From the NCBI GenBank assembly GCA_018296165.2, contig JACKQL020000083.1, positions 148,291 to 212,290 of the forward strand: DNA of 64,000 bases, in the 5' to 3' direction. Positions 45,929 through 56,101 of the stretch are shown piece after piece; the first letter of the stretch is position 1, and each line of letters starts with the position of its first letter. The translations under genes and the position numbers were made by a program. This DNA comes from Termitomyces sp. T153. Its lineage: Eukaryota; Basidiomycota; Agaricomycetes; Agaricales; Lyophyllaceae. The notes under the pieces were generated by a model that worked only from the letters and a program-made list of their open reading frames with translations, was not told the origin of the DNA and did not search any database.

Positions 45929-46973
45929 TTAATCTAAAGTACTAAGGTAAAATAAATGATGATTGATCTTCTCAAATGGTAATACAATGTCTTGGACCTG
46001 AACAGTCACGACGGGAAACCAACGATCCAACCAAGACCAAGTGTGTTCCATCTGAGCACGCAGTAACCACTGCCTGCCTACACACACGCAAGTGGTGTCT
46101 GTTGCATTCAAACAAGTGACTGACCCATCCTCTCGGGATACACCAGACTGGATAGCAACCTTCAATATAATGACAATGACAATGACAAGCAACTGCGAAG
46201 TATACCACACCATTGGATAACATTTACAGATATAATACAGCAAATGCAGGGAAGCAAGATTGGAGGCCAAATGGCAGGATGAGAAGAGATTGAACTCAAC
46301 ACCCGGGTCAGCGAATCATCAATCAAATTGAGAGATAAACCATAACCAGATAGAGTTGAAGGAAAACAAACTCAAACCTGATCAGTGATAGCTGTGTACA
46401 CTTCAGATATAGCAAATTTGTCACCCATGTGCAAAAGAGAATTAATAATATTGAATCGCAAGGGCTGATGGTGCAAAAACAATCTAAATAGATCAGTGAA
46501 TTGACTCAGATAAAACACAAAGTGACATACAAGTCGAGAGTATATATTGTACTCAGGAGGATAGAAAAATCAACAGCATCTTTGCTGATGATATGAATGG
46601 TATGTGTATGATTTTCATCTTTCAAGGGATGAGAACACCACATTGCTTTGAATACTGAGGAAAGTCTTGTAAAAACAGAAGCATGGATATGAAAGGTCGA
46701 ATTCCCTATCAACAATACTATGTTGCCATCAGAGAAGGAAACAGATTTGATTGTGGAATGTATAGGATGGGTGCCAGGGAGGATGTAATGTGAAAGTAGA
46801 GGGAAAAGAGACATAGCATCAAAAGGATGAAGCAGTTTGAAATCTTTAATATTTGAACTGTTTAATGTTAAATCAAAATATGGATGTGGAAGGAAGAATG
46901 AAACATCTGTCTTGAATAACATGGAACATTCATCTTTGAGGTACAAATGAAAGTAGAACACAGACCTGAGCAA
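45929..46973 (-). CDS. BTB/POZ-domain protein of the fungal type
   Basis: A BTB fold of the kind common in Agaricomycetes: SDGNIVLLIGNSTFHIHASV, FTRLSSVFKAMWCSHP, IHIISKDAVDFSILLSTIYT. A 47-nt intron (GTATGT...TAG) joins TLD to LFLHHQPLRFNIINSLLHMG and DKFAISEVYTAITDQ. Further exons give the family tail: LHLLYYICKCYPM, then after a 51-nt intron VAIQSGVSREDGSVTCLNAT and VCVGRQWLLRAQMEHTWSWL. All junctions are canonical and I see no stop, so it may be a live gene. The sequence is AT-rich and poor in CG, and borders the CpG desert. N-terminal start unsure; function unknown. Confidence 0.6.
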
Positions 46974-47719
46974 GGGAAAGTAAGGACAGGGAAAATAAAC
47001 AATTAAAAAAATAGATAATTAACAAATAAAATTCCACAGAAACGGATGGACTGCCTGGATTAATGGTCTGGGCTACTTATCTGAATCAACTTTGAACTTT
47101 TTTTTTCAATTGGACCACAAGAACCCACTACTAAAGTAGCAGGAAATTTGATCCCATCAAAGTTCATACAACTTCCCACATTAAATCCCCACTTATCTGC
47201 TGCTATTGTGCCCTCCCAATTTCTAAACCCAGCTACACTCAGCAAGGCTTACTAGTGGTTAGTTTGTGTAGGCCTGTGAAGGCTGATTGGGACAGCTCAT
47301 GCCTTCCTCTAGCCAAACCCCAGCAAGGGTCTCATGTCAAACCCTTCCCCACACCCAGACACTATTTTTGGAGTACAAATTTCCATAAATGGCAAAGATG
47401 GGCCACATGGTACTTCAGCAGCCAAATCCATACTATATTGACACCTATCATCATGCCTACCCATGCCATGACATGAGCAAGTTCCCTTTTCCAGAACTTG
47501 GTCCAGATCCCTCTCCCAAATCCATCAAACTGGGAAAACCTCTCTTTTTCTGATTGGTCACAAGTGTGGTGGTCACCATGCCTCATTGCATCATGTGCTG
47601 ATTGGTGTGTTCTAAAGTGGCCTGCACAACAAAGCCTCCCTGGTCAGACATGTGTGGGTGGTGGCTTCTGGCAGTGTTTGAATAAGCCAGGTGTGGTGTC
47701 TAAAGTGTTTTCAACCAAA

Positions 47720-47825
47720 GGCCACATTACACATGGGAATTGAACTAATGACCCTGTGGTCACACTTGGAAATATAGAACATCCCTAAGGACACAATGGT
47801 GCTAGCTGAGCCACTCTGCCCCTTA
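47720..47825 (-). mobile_element. tRNA-derived SINE-like head
   Basis: On the minus strand the block starts ggggcagagtggctcagcta, matching the 5' end and A box of a tRNA (A box about 47,802-47,813). At 47,736-47,746 the minus strand reads AGTTCAATTCC, the B box GGTTCGANTCC with its CG decayed to CA. The 55-nt gap between the boxes is somewhat longer than in ordinary tRNAs. The stems do not close into a functional cloverleaf by eye, and sequence continues downstream (to about 47,360) as a body of unknown origin. So it is a SINE or a tRNA pseudogene. Confidence 0.5.
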
Positions 47826-47827
47826 TA

Positions 47828-48492
47828 ATTATGAATTGTCTATGAAATATGAAATAAGTAAGACAAAGAAATAAGTAAGACAAAACTACAATATGAAGAA
47901 ACAGAGAATCAGAGTAAGTCTAGGAGTGACAAAATAATGAGGCAGAGAAAAGACAGATGCTGTTGGTGAGACAAGATGGCATTTGTTGACATGTCCCCAG
48001 CAAGTACAGGCCATCAATTAATAAACTGAACAAGGGCAAATCAAAGGGGTCTAATGTAATGAAAGGGGCTGTAATCTCTGAACTGATTCTTCACATCCCT
48101 TCTGTATGGAGTATGTTTATTACTTATGACACATCAAAAACTTGAGGTCAAATCAAGTCATGCAGCCCAAATCCTCCAGTCAAGATCAAGGTTTGCAACC
48201 ATGCTGGAGAGAAAAGTTTTTATGGATGTGCAGTGGTCTATCAATGCCATGAACTGTGTCAAGGAAGCCTGCCAACAATTACAGCCCTTTCATAATGTTA
48301 GACTCCTTTGAGTTGCCCTTGTTTAGTTGATTGGTTGATGGCCATACTTGCTGGGATGGAAATGCTGTGATCATCTGTCTTTCTTTTCTCTACCTCATTA
48401 ATTTGTCATTCATTCTAGATTTACCCTGATTCTCTGTTTCTTCATCTTGCAGTTTTGTCTTATTTCATATTTGATAGACAATTCATAGTTAT
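47828..48492. repeat. Imperfect long inverted repeat (fold-back element)
   Basis: The left arm (about 47,828-48,075) and right arm (about 48,267-48,492) are reverse complements with mismatches and indels. The shared order is: gaattgtctat, aatatgaaataag, gaagaaacagagaatcag, gaggcagagaaaag, cccagcaagta-ggccatca, aacaagggcaa and aatgaaag-ggctgtaat. The loop is about 190 bp. No coding capacity. Confidence 0.7.
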
Positions 48493-49004
48493 AAAAATTG
48501 AGCTACTAGATTGATTGTATTAGGTGTAAGCATCAACTCCAGTGTTTTTCCAGCATTTTTGGCCCCCAAGTCATCTTCAGCTTTCCAATTGCCCTTATTG
48601 TTGATGTTGTTATTGATTTTATCTGTATTCTAACATGCCTTATGATGGGATACAGGAGGAGACAGGCTAAGTCTGCATAAAATGTTTATTCTCTTATGTA
48701 GCTTGTTGTCTTCTTTTTTCACAGATAGTTTCAACTCAGTAGCAAATTTTAATTCTTTTGGAGCAGCTCAATCTTCATACAAGTCCATTCTCAAAGCTAT
48801 AGGCAGTATCATCCTGAAAACTGGTATTGATCTTTGAGTATGCCATATAGATGGCAAAGAAAACATCAGGGCAGACCTTCTTTTTCATCTTCTATTGGAC
48901 ACCTGGTGTTCTCAAGACATGAATGAAACAAGCTGTGGTTCAAAGATCAACTACCTTTATTTTAACTATACAACTACTGTCAGTAGTTGAAGTGTTTTCT
49001 ATTT

Positions 49005-49565
49005 TGCATTGGTGCCAGGTGAGACCTCAAACTAGACCTGTATCCATTGCAAGCTACTTACACATGATGTATGTGCAAACAGTAACCCAAAAGCAAAAAG
49101 AAGAGACAGAGCATGTAAGTCATGTTGAAACTCTTGTGTCTAGTTGAGAAAGAAGAATAAGCAAAGCCAAGTTTGGACACAAGAGAATGAAATAAATTAG
49201 AAGTGAAATGCAATGAAATAAACAAATTTAATATGAGTACAGAAAAGGAAGTGAGAGATAGTAATCAAGCTATGTGCAAAGTTAGTGTTACCAGGCTAGA
49301 TAAGGAGTTAGTGTCACCAAACTAGATAAGAAGTTAGTGTCATGAGGCAAGGGAGGGAAGGCAAACAGAAATGAAAACACATACCTCATGCAGAGATGGC
49401 AATGCAAAGACACCCACTTATGGTCATGCAAGTGTCATGCATCAAAATATGTATTTCATCATCCTGTGCCTCCTTTACAAAATGCACCATTTTGTGCTTG
49501 TGCCAGGCAAGACCTTAAATGGGGTCTGTATCCATTGCAAGCTACTTACACACAATGTCTGGTGA
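49005..49565. repeat. Direct repeat pair of about 70 bp
   Basis: Copies at about 49,005-49,075 and 49,492-49,565 share gtgccaggtgagacct / gtgccaggcaagacct and the perfect stretch tgtatccattgcaagctact. The following gtaaacagtaaccca also appears again near 49,618. Confidence 0.7.
49279..49350. repeat. Short tandem repeat, about 26-bp period, three units
   Basis: Units beginning agttagtgt at about 49,280, 49,305 and 49,332; the first two continue into a ...ctagataag string. The third unit is incomplete. Confidence 0.75.
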
Positions 49566-49574
49566 TGGGTGGAG

Positions 49575-52472
49575 TCATACATGAATAGGAGCATGGTTGA
49601 CTGAGGTCTTTTTTGCATGTAAACAGTAACCCAGACTGGAGGGAGCAACTCCCATCAGCAATAGGTTAGTAGTTCCACCAATGCAGAAGCAGTGTCTGCT
49701 GATTGTAGTGGCCCTCAATGTACCCAAATTAGCATTCATTCTTTTGACAAGCTTACAGAATGTAAGGCCTATGAGACTACCATTGAGATGATGGAAGGAA
49801 GCAATGGGGTTAGACATGAGGACATTATTTATGTGAGAATGCCTGGCAGACATGGAGGATGGATAGACTCTGGAGGCTGAATGTTATTGGTTCTCTTGAT
49901 GGTGTATTCAAGCTGCAGGGAAGCAGGCCAAAGCAAGTTGTTCTGAATATGCCAAGCTCACAGACTAGATGACTTCCCAGCAGCAGTTTTGCTTGCCTTG
50001 AAACCCACCATAGAAGCAGCATACAGGTACAGGAGTCCTCTGAAGCAGGAAGGGAAGAAGTTAATGGCAAGCCCTTAGAGGAACAAAATTTAAGGTAATA
50101 CTTGATGGTAGATGCATAACAAGGTGATGTGGATTTGATCCACATGTGATTGATAACATGGTCAATTTGTAGTCAGTTGCTCTTAGACAATTCTGGAGAA
50201 TGGAAGTGTCTACCCAATTGCACCACACTGTGTGAAAGGTGATAAGGCTTGGAATGACATTCACATCATAGTTTTGTGAAGACATAACCAACATGGAAAG
50301 GAATGTTCTTCTTGTATTCAGACAATACAGTAACAACTAATGGCAATATAAGGGGTATTAAAGAGGCTGACAATTTGTCAGCAGTACAGAACAAGCAAGT
50401 GGAAGTACAGTAACAATAGGTTCTAATGTACATGCAATTGTTAAGCTGACAATTCAGAATGGAAAATGAAAGGGTCCACAAAACACTTCAAGTAAAAAGA
50501 AATGGTTGGTCAGCTTGCACTGGAAAGATGCCATGTCAACAGCCATCTGCCAGATTGTCATGAGTAGATCCCCAAGTGACTGACACCCAGATTGAGTGAA
50601 TTTGAAAGATGTTCACTATGTGACAAAGAATGAAGTTCTGCTGTGTACTTCATTAATAGCCTGTGGAAAGAGTGCACACTATGCTAGAGTTATCAGCCTG
50701 AAGAATCATATAGCAATTAGTAAGCCCCATGGCTATAAGTGTACAGGCTGACAGTGTGTCAGAGGACATCCCATTCTCCCTCTGTCCCATTCTCCCTCCT
50801 TATGATTTTCCTTTATTCTCCTTTGCTTTTTCTACCTGCTGGTCCCAGTTTCAGCCCTCAGGCTGCACTGGTTCTCTGTCTGTAATTCAGACAAGTGTTG
50901 CCCTGCCACACTGCCTCTTACCAGACCCCTCAATTGTTTCCCTTATTCTGGGCCTACTGCTCATCATAGACCTTCCATTCTTGGGTCACAAGTACTTTCA
51001 ACCAAGGATTATTTTTTGGTCATATATGTGCATTGTCATGTGCCAGGAGTCTGGAGATCAAGGCCATTTATGATGGATATCTGCTTTTGGATTGGACTCT
51101 GGATTTGGTTGTTGCTGAGTGTGTTTCTCAGATGCTCTAGAGTAGATTTTCTGAACACTGGCATTGGGAATTCTGAGACTTCTTCTCTTTGGATTTTCCT
51201 CTGCCAGGTGAGTAGCTAAAACTCTAGAACTTCTTGTAGATGCTAATAAGACTTTGGATCTCCCTCTGCCAGTTGTGTGATTGAGCCACAGCCTCCAGAG
51301 GTTGCCCTTACACAGTGACCATTTATGCCCAGCCAATATCATGACCATCTGCCCACCAACCATTCACCAGCTTCCAAGCTGACCACTTGCCATCCAAAAC
51401 AACACCCATGTAAATGTAGGGGCAACCTCTGGAGGCTGTGGCTCAATCACACAACTGGCAGAGGGAAATCCAAAGATGTGTGCTCTTTGGATCTCCCTCT
51501 GCCAGGTGAGTAGCTAGAACTCTAGAACTTCTTGTTTGAATCTCCCTCTGCCAGTTGTGTAATTGAGCCACAGCCTCCATTGGCCATCCTTACAATAGAA
51601 CAAGTCTCTAGCTTCAGTCTGAAAGTGTAAGGGTGACCTCTGGAGGCTGTGGCTCAATCACACAACTGGCAGAGGGAAATCCAAAGTCTATTAACAGTAG
51701 TGGGACAGCAGAAACTAACTACATACCTGGCAGAGGGAAATCTGAAGAGAACAAACCTAAGAATTCCAGTTGCCCAGAACTGCAAATTTACAGAAATAAA
51801 CTGTGGGAAGTACCATGGGAAACATGACATTGGATTCTGCACATACACAGAGTCTGATGTCATTATTAAAGTCATGTGACCCAAAAATAGAAATCCACTG
51901 TAAATGGCCTTGATCTGAAGCCACAGATCATATGATGCCACTAGAGTAGTACTGTTGGATAGCCATAGATTGAAAGTACTTGTGACCAAAAGATGGGAGG
52001 CTGGAGAGTAAGAGACTGACTGGGAATAAAGGAAACAAGATGATACTCTGGAAATGTGAGGTCTTCTGACAGTAAGAGTGCAGAAAAAGAGGATGATTGT
52101 TTTGAAGGTAGTAGAAAAACAGAAAATCATCAACCTGTTTCAACATGGCCTTGATGCCATGATGCAAGACAATCTTACAAGGACATCTACAATGTTTCCA
52201 AATATCTCCAAGGTACACAACACACTGAAGTAAGTAGAAGTCAAAGTGAACAGATTGTTAATAATAACTGCAAGGAGGTGCCAATCTTCAGGATGTGTAG
52301 GGATATTTTCAAAAGCAGAGTCAACATCAAAGATGGCCACCTCTGTACCAGGCAGAGCATCAGCAACATGTAACCAGAAAATGCTCCTTGATCTTGAACT
52401 GCCACCTACCCTTCCAGAGTCCTGGTAGTCTAAGTTTGTAGACAGCATAATTTTCACTCTTCCTGCACCCAC
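49575..52472 (-). mobile_element. Relic of a tyrosine-recombinase (DIRS/Ngaro-like) retrotransposon
   Basis: Minus-strand fragments occur in the order expected for a DIRS-type element. At 51,930-52,472 there is a reverse transcriptase: LPGTEVAIFDVDSAFENIPT, then HPEDWHLLAV, FGNIVDVLVR and, after a frameshift, LHHGIKAMLKQVDDFLFF with the VDD catalytic pair. At 49,580-50,150 there is a tyrosine-recombinase-like part: STIKYYLKFCSSKGLPLTSS with PASEDS, and a C-terminal HCFCIGGTTNLLLMGVAP, where relatives read HSFRIGGTT. The catalytic-type Arg is thus Cys, as a CGC to TGC change would give. Frames are broken in between, CG is absent, and inverted repeats lie inside. Dead. Confidence 0.6.
50938..52045. 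repeat. Nested palindromes inside the DIRS-like relic
   Basis: Outer arms: 50,938-51,085 reads as the reverse complement of 51,880-52,045 (shared strings tcacaagtactttcaa and gatcaaggccattta). Inner arms: 51,253-51,313 is nearly the perfect reverse complement of 51,416-51,476 (ctctgccagttgtgtgattg, agccacagcctccagaggt). Further copies of the inner unit stand at about 51,540-51,580 and 51,627-51,687, and a flanking ctctgccaggtgagtagcta string recurs at about 51,191 and 51,500. Confidence 0.75.
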
Positions 52473-52729
52473 AGCTCTCTAAGGCACACAAATACTCACA
52501 TCTAATAACCACTTGAGCTCTCTCTTGCCCCAATGGCCCAGCAATGCTCCTCCCACATATAATAGCAATGACTAGGCCACCCTCTCATGGTTCCACTCCT
52601 GCAGGGACCCTGATCCACCCTTGTCCACTTCCAACCCACTTTGACCTGTTGTCCCTGACTGCCAAGGATGGCCCAATTAGATTGGTTGAAGAGGCCTGAA
52701 AATGGCTGGAGTCCCAGGAATGGATACTA

Positions 52730-53427
52730 GTGGCTGATTCCTACAATTGTGCCAAATTGGTAACTATCCTTGCCACAGCTGCCCTGACCTCAAAGCTCCC
52801 AGAACTCAGGATAGTCATGCTTGCAGTTGCCTTTCTCCTTGAATCCAATATCATGGACCACATCTCAGACATGCTTGCAGATGCTGTTGCCACCAGGGCT
52901 ATTAGCAAACTCAGAGGGTTGGTTGAGAAACTCAGCTCCACAGCTGAATTCCTCATGGCCAATGATGTCAAGTGTGCAGAGTTGACCCTTGAACTCAGGA
53001 CAACCTCTGCAATGTTTGAAGGGGTGGCCACTTCACTGGATGCTCTGGCTTCCAAGTTTGCAAACACTCCCCCTGCTTCTGCCCCCTCCTCAACTCTCAC
53101 TTAGGTGTCAATTGCAGCCACAACCCCAGCCTTTCCAACCCTCTACCAGCCCACCCATCCACACCAAAACAACAATGGCCTGGCCCCCCAAGAATGGATC
53201 AATGTCCAGCAGCACCAGCTCTGCAACTCCAGGACAGTTTTGATATGATTTGACTTGAAGGATGGTAATGCATCCAAAGATTTCAGTGTAGCAGGATCTT
53301 CTGCACTCTACAACCCTCTCAACAAGCTTTTGGATTGCACCAACCTCAAGACAGCCACCACCCACCAAGTCAAGGATGGAGAGGTTGACTATATCATGCT
53401 GACCACCCATGCGATTGGGCTGAAGAC
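52730..53427 (+). pseudogene. Coiled-coil ORF1-like fragment, probably from a retroelement
   Basis: An open frame at 52,730-53,104 encodes a helical, heptad-rich protein (LPELRIVMLAVAFLLESNIM, LVEKLSSTAEFLMANDVKCA, FEGVATSLDALASKFAN). This resembles N-terminal proteins that accompany transposable elements in mushrooms; that is recollection, not a search. Weak continuations follow in other frames up to the LTR, so it is broken. Codons avoid CG completely. It points away from the DIRS-like relic and may be a separate element cut by the chromovirus insertion. Confidence 0.4.
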
Positions 53428-54404
53428 TGTCAGGTTCCACTGATGACGGGGGCTCAGTACACTGGTGAGTCCTTACTAGGCGGACACGATGTCCTGCGCT
53501 TATAACCAGGCGTCCGGAGTTGGAGCGGAGGTGGGGAAAGCTTGCAAGGGGGTCCCTAGAGAGAGTGGCCCGAGTAAGTCTTGAATGGTCCGGAGGAGTC
53601 TAAGACCGAGGTACTGGTTGTTGACCCAGGGTGGGTGTCAGGGCTAGTTCGTGGGCACGCAAATAGATTGCGGGGTAAGCGGAGGCTTCTCAGGTGATGG
53701 GGGCAGGGTCAGAGCTGGATTGGGGATTACCAGGGCTTGATGGGTTCTGGGGCCGAGTGGGTAGCGAGGTTTGGAGTTGTTGTAAGAATGTTCAGGTCGT
53801 GGCATGTGCGCGGAGTTCGTACTGATGTAGGGAGCAAGGGAAACTTAGAGGAACAAAGGAAATATGTACAGTCAAGACGAGACAGAGACGAGACGAGACT
53901 GAGAAAAAAGATAGATTCAAAACTTAAAAACAGGAATAGAGACGAGACGAGAGACAAAACATAGGAAACCGGTAAATGTAATATCAAGACTAAAGTTTGA
54001 GGAATTATTCTACGACTTATATACTGACTACTGGGTACCTCAGAGGGTGGTGGATATGGTGGCGGGGGTCGATGGAGCTGTGCAGAGTCGACGGGTGTCG
54101 GGTACAATCCAAGGTCAGGCTGCAGCGGTATTCTGATGGGATCAGTTGGGGGCGCGGCCGCTCCGGGGACGTTGTGATACTCCGGGACGGGTCGGGTAAA
54201 CTAGGGTAGGGGGTCGGGGATGTATGACGTGGCCAGGAACGGTGGGGGAAGGTTTCAGGGGGAGTGTTGATGGCTACGGAGAGGGAGTTGCCATTGGGGT
54301 TTGCCGGAGAAGCGTCGGAGTTATCCAGTGTGGGCGGGGTTCAGGGGAGTTAGACGGGAAATCGGGAGGGGTTGGGAGCAGTGTCTAGGGAGCGGGTCAT
54401 GACA
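53428..54404 (-). repeat. 3' LTR of the chromovirus (977 bp)
   Basis: Plus-strand ends are TGTCAGGTTCC...GGGTCATGACA, so the 5'-TG...CA-3' ends and short terminal inverted repeat (tgtca/tgaca) are present. The minus-strand reading begins TGTCATGACCC directly after a purine tract, marking it as the downstream LTR of a minus-strand element. It contains a gacgagac-rich purine stretch near 53,876-53,950. The flanks (aagac left, tcacc right) differ, as expected for one LTR of a longer element. Confidence 0.8.
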
Positions 54405-54417
54405 TCACCCCCCCTTC
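54405..54417 (-). other. Polypurine tract next to the 3' LTR
   Basis: On the minus strand GAAGGGGGGGTGA abuts the LTR start. A polypurine tract in this place primes plus-strand DNA synthesis in LTR retroelements, which fits the element orientation. Confidence 0.7.
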
Positions 54418-54955
54418 AGCATTGAGACCCTCGAGATGCGGGGAGTGAGTCGGGGATCGGTAGGGCGTGGGAATCGAAGTTGATCAATATTGATCAAACC
54501 GCAGCAAGCGGCGGTGGCATGGGGAAGGAAGTCGAGGTGCAGCCGCTGTTTGTCAGGGGCCCCTTCCTAAGTTATTAAAAGGGGTGGATGCACCTGGGAG
54601 TCCTCCAGCATGTTGTAATGTCTTCTTCAGCTTATTCTCCCACAGCATCTAGGTCACCATCCCCGCCATCCCAGCCGTCATCTTCCAAAGATTCAGAGGG
54701 TTGCCGAGATTGCTGTCGGGTCAAGGCAATGTACCGTAGTCGTGAGTGCGGTCTGTCTCATGTACCCCAGAATACTGATTGTCCCTTCGCAGAGTTGTCC
54801 GCGGCCGTGGCTGGTCCCTCAGGGCCACCATCTGGCACGGATGCAACGCAACCACCGGTGGGCGTGGCCCCTTCTACGCGCTCCAAGTCTGGCATTCGTC
54901 CGGGGGTGGTTCGGCTTGTCCCAGAGGGTTCAAGAGTGGTACAGGCAGAGGTGAT

Positions 54956-56101
54956 TGTCAGGTTCCGCTGACCCCGGGGGCTCAGCTGCACTGGGCAAGT
55001 CCTTATTAGGCGGGCGTGATTCCCCTGCATTGGTAACCAAACACTTGAAGACGTTCCGGGCCCTGGTGGCTTGCACAGGTAGTTGGGGAGATGTGATCCC
55101 GACAGATTTGGGAAGGTCCGGAGAAGTCGGGTTGCGGGAGAACGAGATGGTCTTGGCGGGGTTCAGGCAGAAGGCCGTTCGGGAGATTTGTGGAAGCAAG
55201 GGAGTAGGTGGCTGTGTGATCAATGGGGACGGAGCCGGGGTTTGATGGGAGATCATTTGGAGCTGATGGGGTCCGGGACCAAGCAAAGAGTGAGGTTCAG
55301 ACCTGGTAAAGGAGTGTCGGGGTTCGTAATCGTAATCGCGGAGTTTGTGAGGTCGTTAGGGATGATGAAGGCTTGGGCACAACGGTCGGATGGAGTCACC
55401 GAGACAGCGTCAGATGAAATGGGATGGGTTGATATAGGACAAGAGTAGATTTGAATAGAGGTACGAAACGATAATGAGAACGATAACGAAATGGAGACGA
55501 GATAAGACCAGGAGACTGAGGTAAGACCGGGAGACTGAGATAAGACCGGGAGACTGAGATAAGAAACACGAAACACGAAACACGAAAAGGAAACAATCAG
55601 ACCATAGGTAACGTTAAGCAATATCAAGACTAGGGTATGAAGAGCTACTCGATGACTTATATACTGACTACCGGAGGACTTCGGGGTACGTCGGCTGTGG
55701 CGGCGGGGCTTGGCGGAGCTCGACGGAGGGGGCGGGTGTCGGTTGTGATCGAGGATCGTGCCGCGCTGATACGTTGATGGGATCATTGGAGAACGCGGGT
55801 TGCCCCGAGGTTGTCGTGATACTCCGGAATAGGTCAGAGTGTTTAGTTGATGATGGAGTGGCGAAGATCGGGAACAGTGGGGGTGGTTCTCAGGGTTCAG
55901 GAGGCCCAGGGTAAGTGTCAGTGGCTGCGGGGCAGGCACCGAAGTTGGCCAGGGGGCCATCGGAGTTAGCCAGGGAGGCGTCGGAGTTAGCCGAAGTAGG
56001 TGCGGGGCATGGGCGGAAGTTCGGCGGAGCGTTGGGGGTCCCTTTGGGGGTTCGGGGGGTTGATGGACGATGTGCGGGGTTTCGGGGAACGGGTCATGAC
56101 A
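54956..56101 (-). mobile_element. Solo LTR (1,146 bp) with 5-bp target duplication
   Basis: Ends TGTCAGGTTCC...GGGTCATGACA like the 3' LTR of the host element, with similar but clearly diverged internal sequence, so it is a related subfamily in the same orientation. It is flanked by perfect GTGAT copies at 54,951-54,955 and 56,102-56,106. No internal region remains, so it arose by LTR-LTR recombination. It splits the antisense gene. Confidence 0.9.
55503..55586. repeat. Tandem repeats inside the solo LTR
   Basis: Three 19-bp units taagacc(a/g)ggagactgag(g/a) from 55,503, followed by three units of acacgaa. The 3' LTR has an equivalent gacgagac-rich purine region at the corresponding place. 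Confidence 0.8.

Larger units (their letters stand above)
47045..53411. other. CpG desert: repeat graveyard with no CG dinucleotide found
   Basis: Reading line by line I found no CG between the one at 47,043 and the one at 53,412, while TG and CA are abundant. Flanks on both sides have ordinary CG content. In basidiomycetes cytosines of transposons are methylated mainly at CG, and deamination turns CG to TG/CA; that is the likely cause. The region contains no convincing host gene; its parts are listed separately. Stretches not listed (about 47,050-47,700, 48,660-49,000, 52,480-52,720) hold nothing I can name. Confidence 0.8.

Noticed and set aside
49279..49350. CRISPR-like spaced repeats
   Set aside because: Only three imperfect units with no distinct spacers, in a eukaryotic repeat island.
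55253..55960. 235-codon minus-strand frame inside the solo LTR
   Set aside because: It lies wholly in the LTR, overlaps its tandem repeats, and has no recognisable domain.
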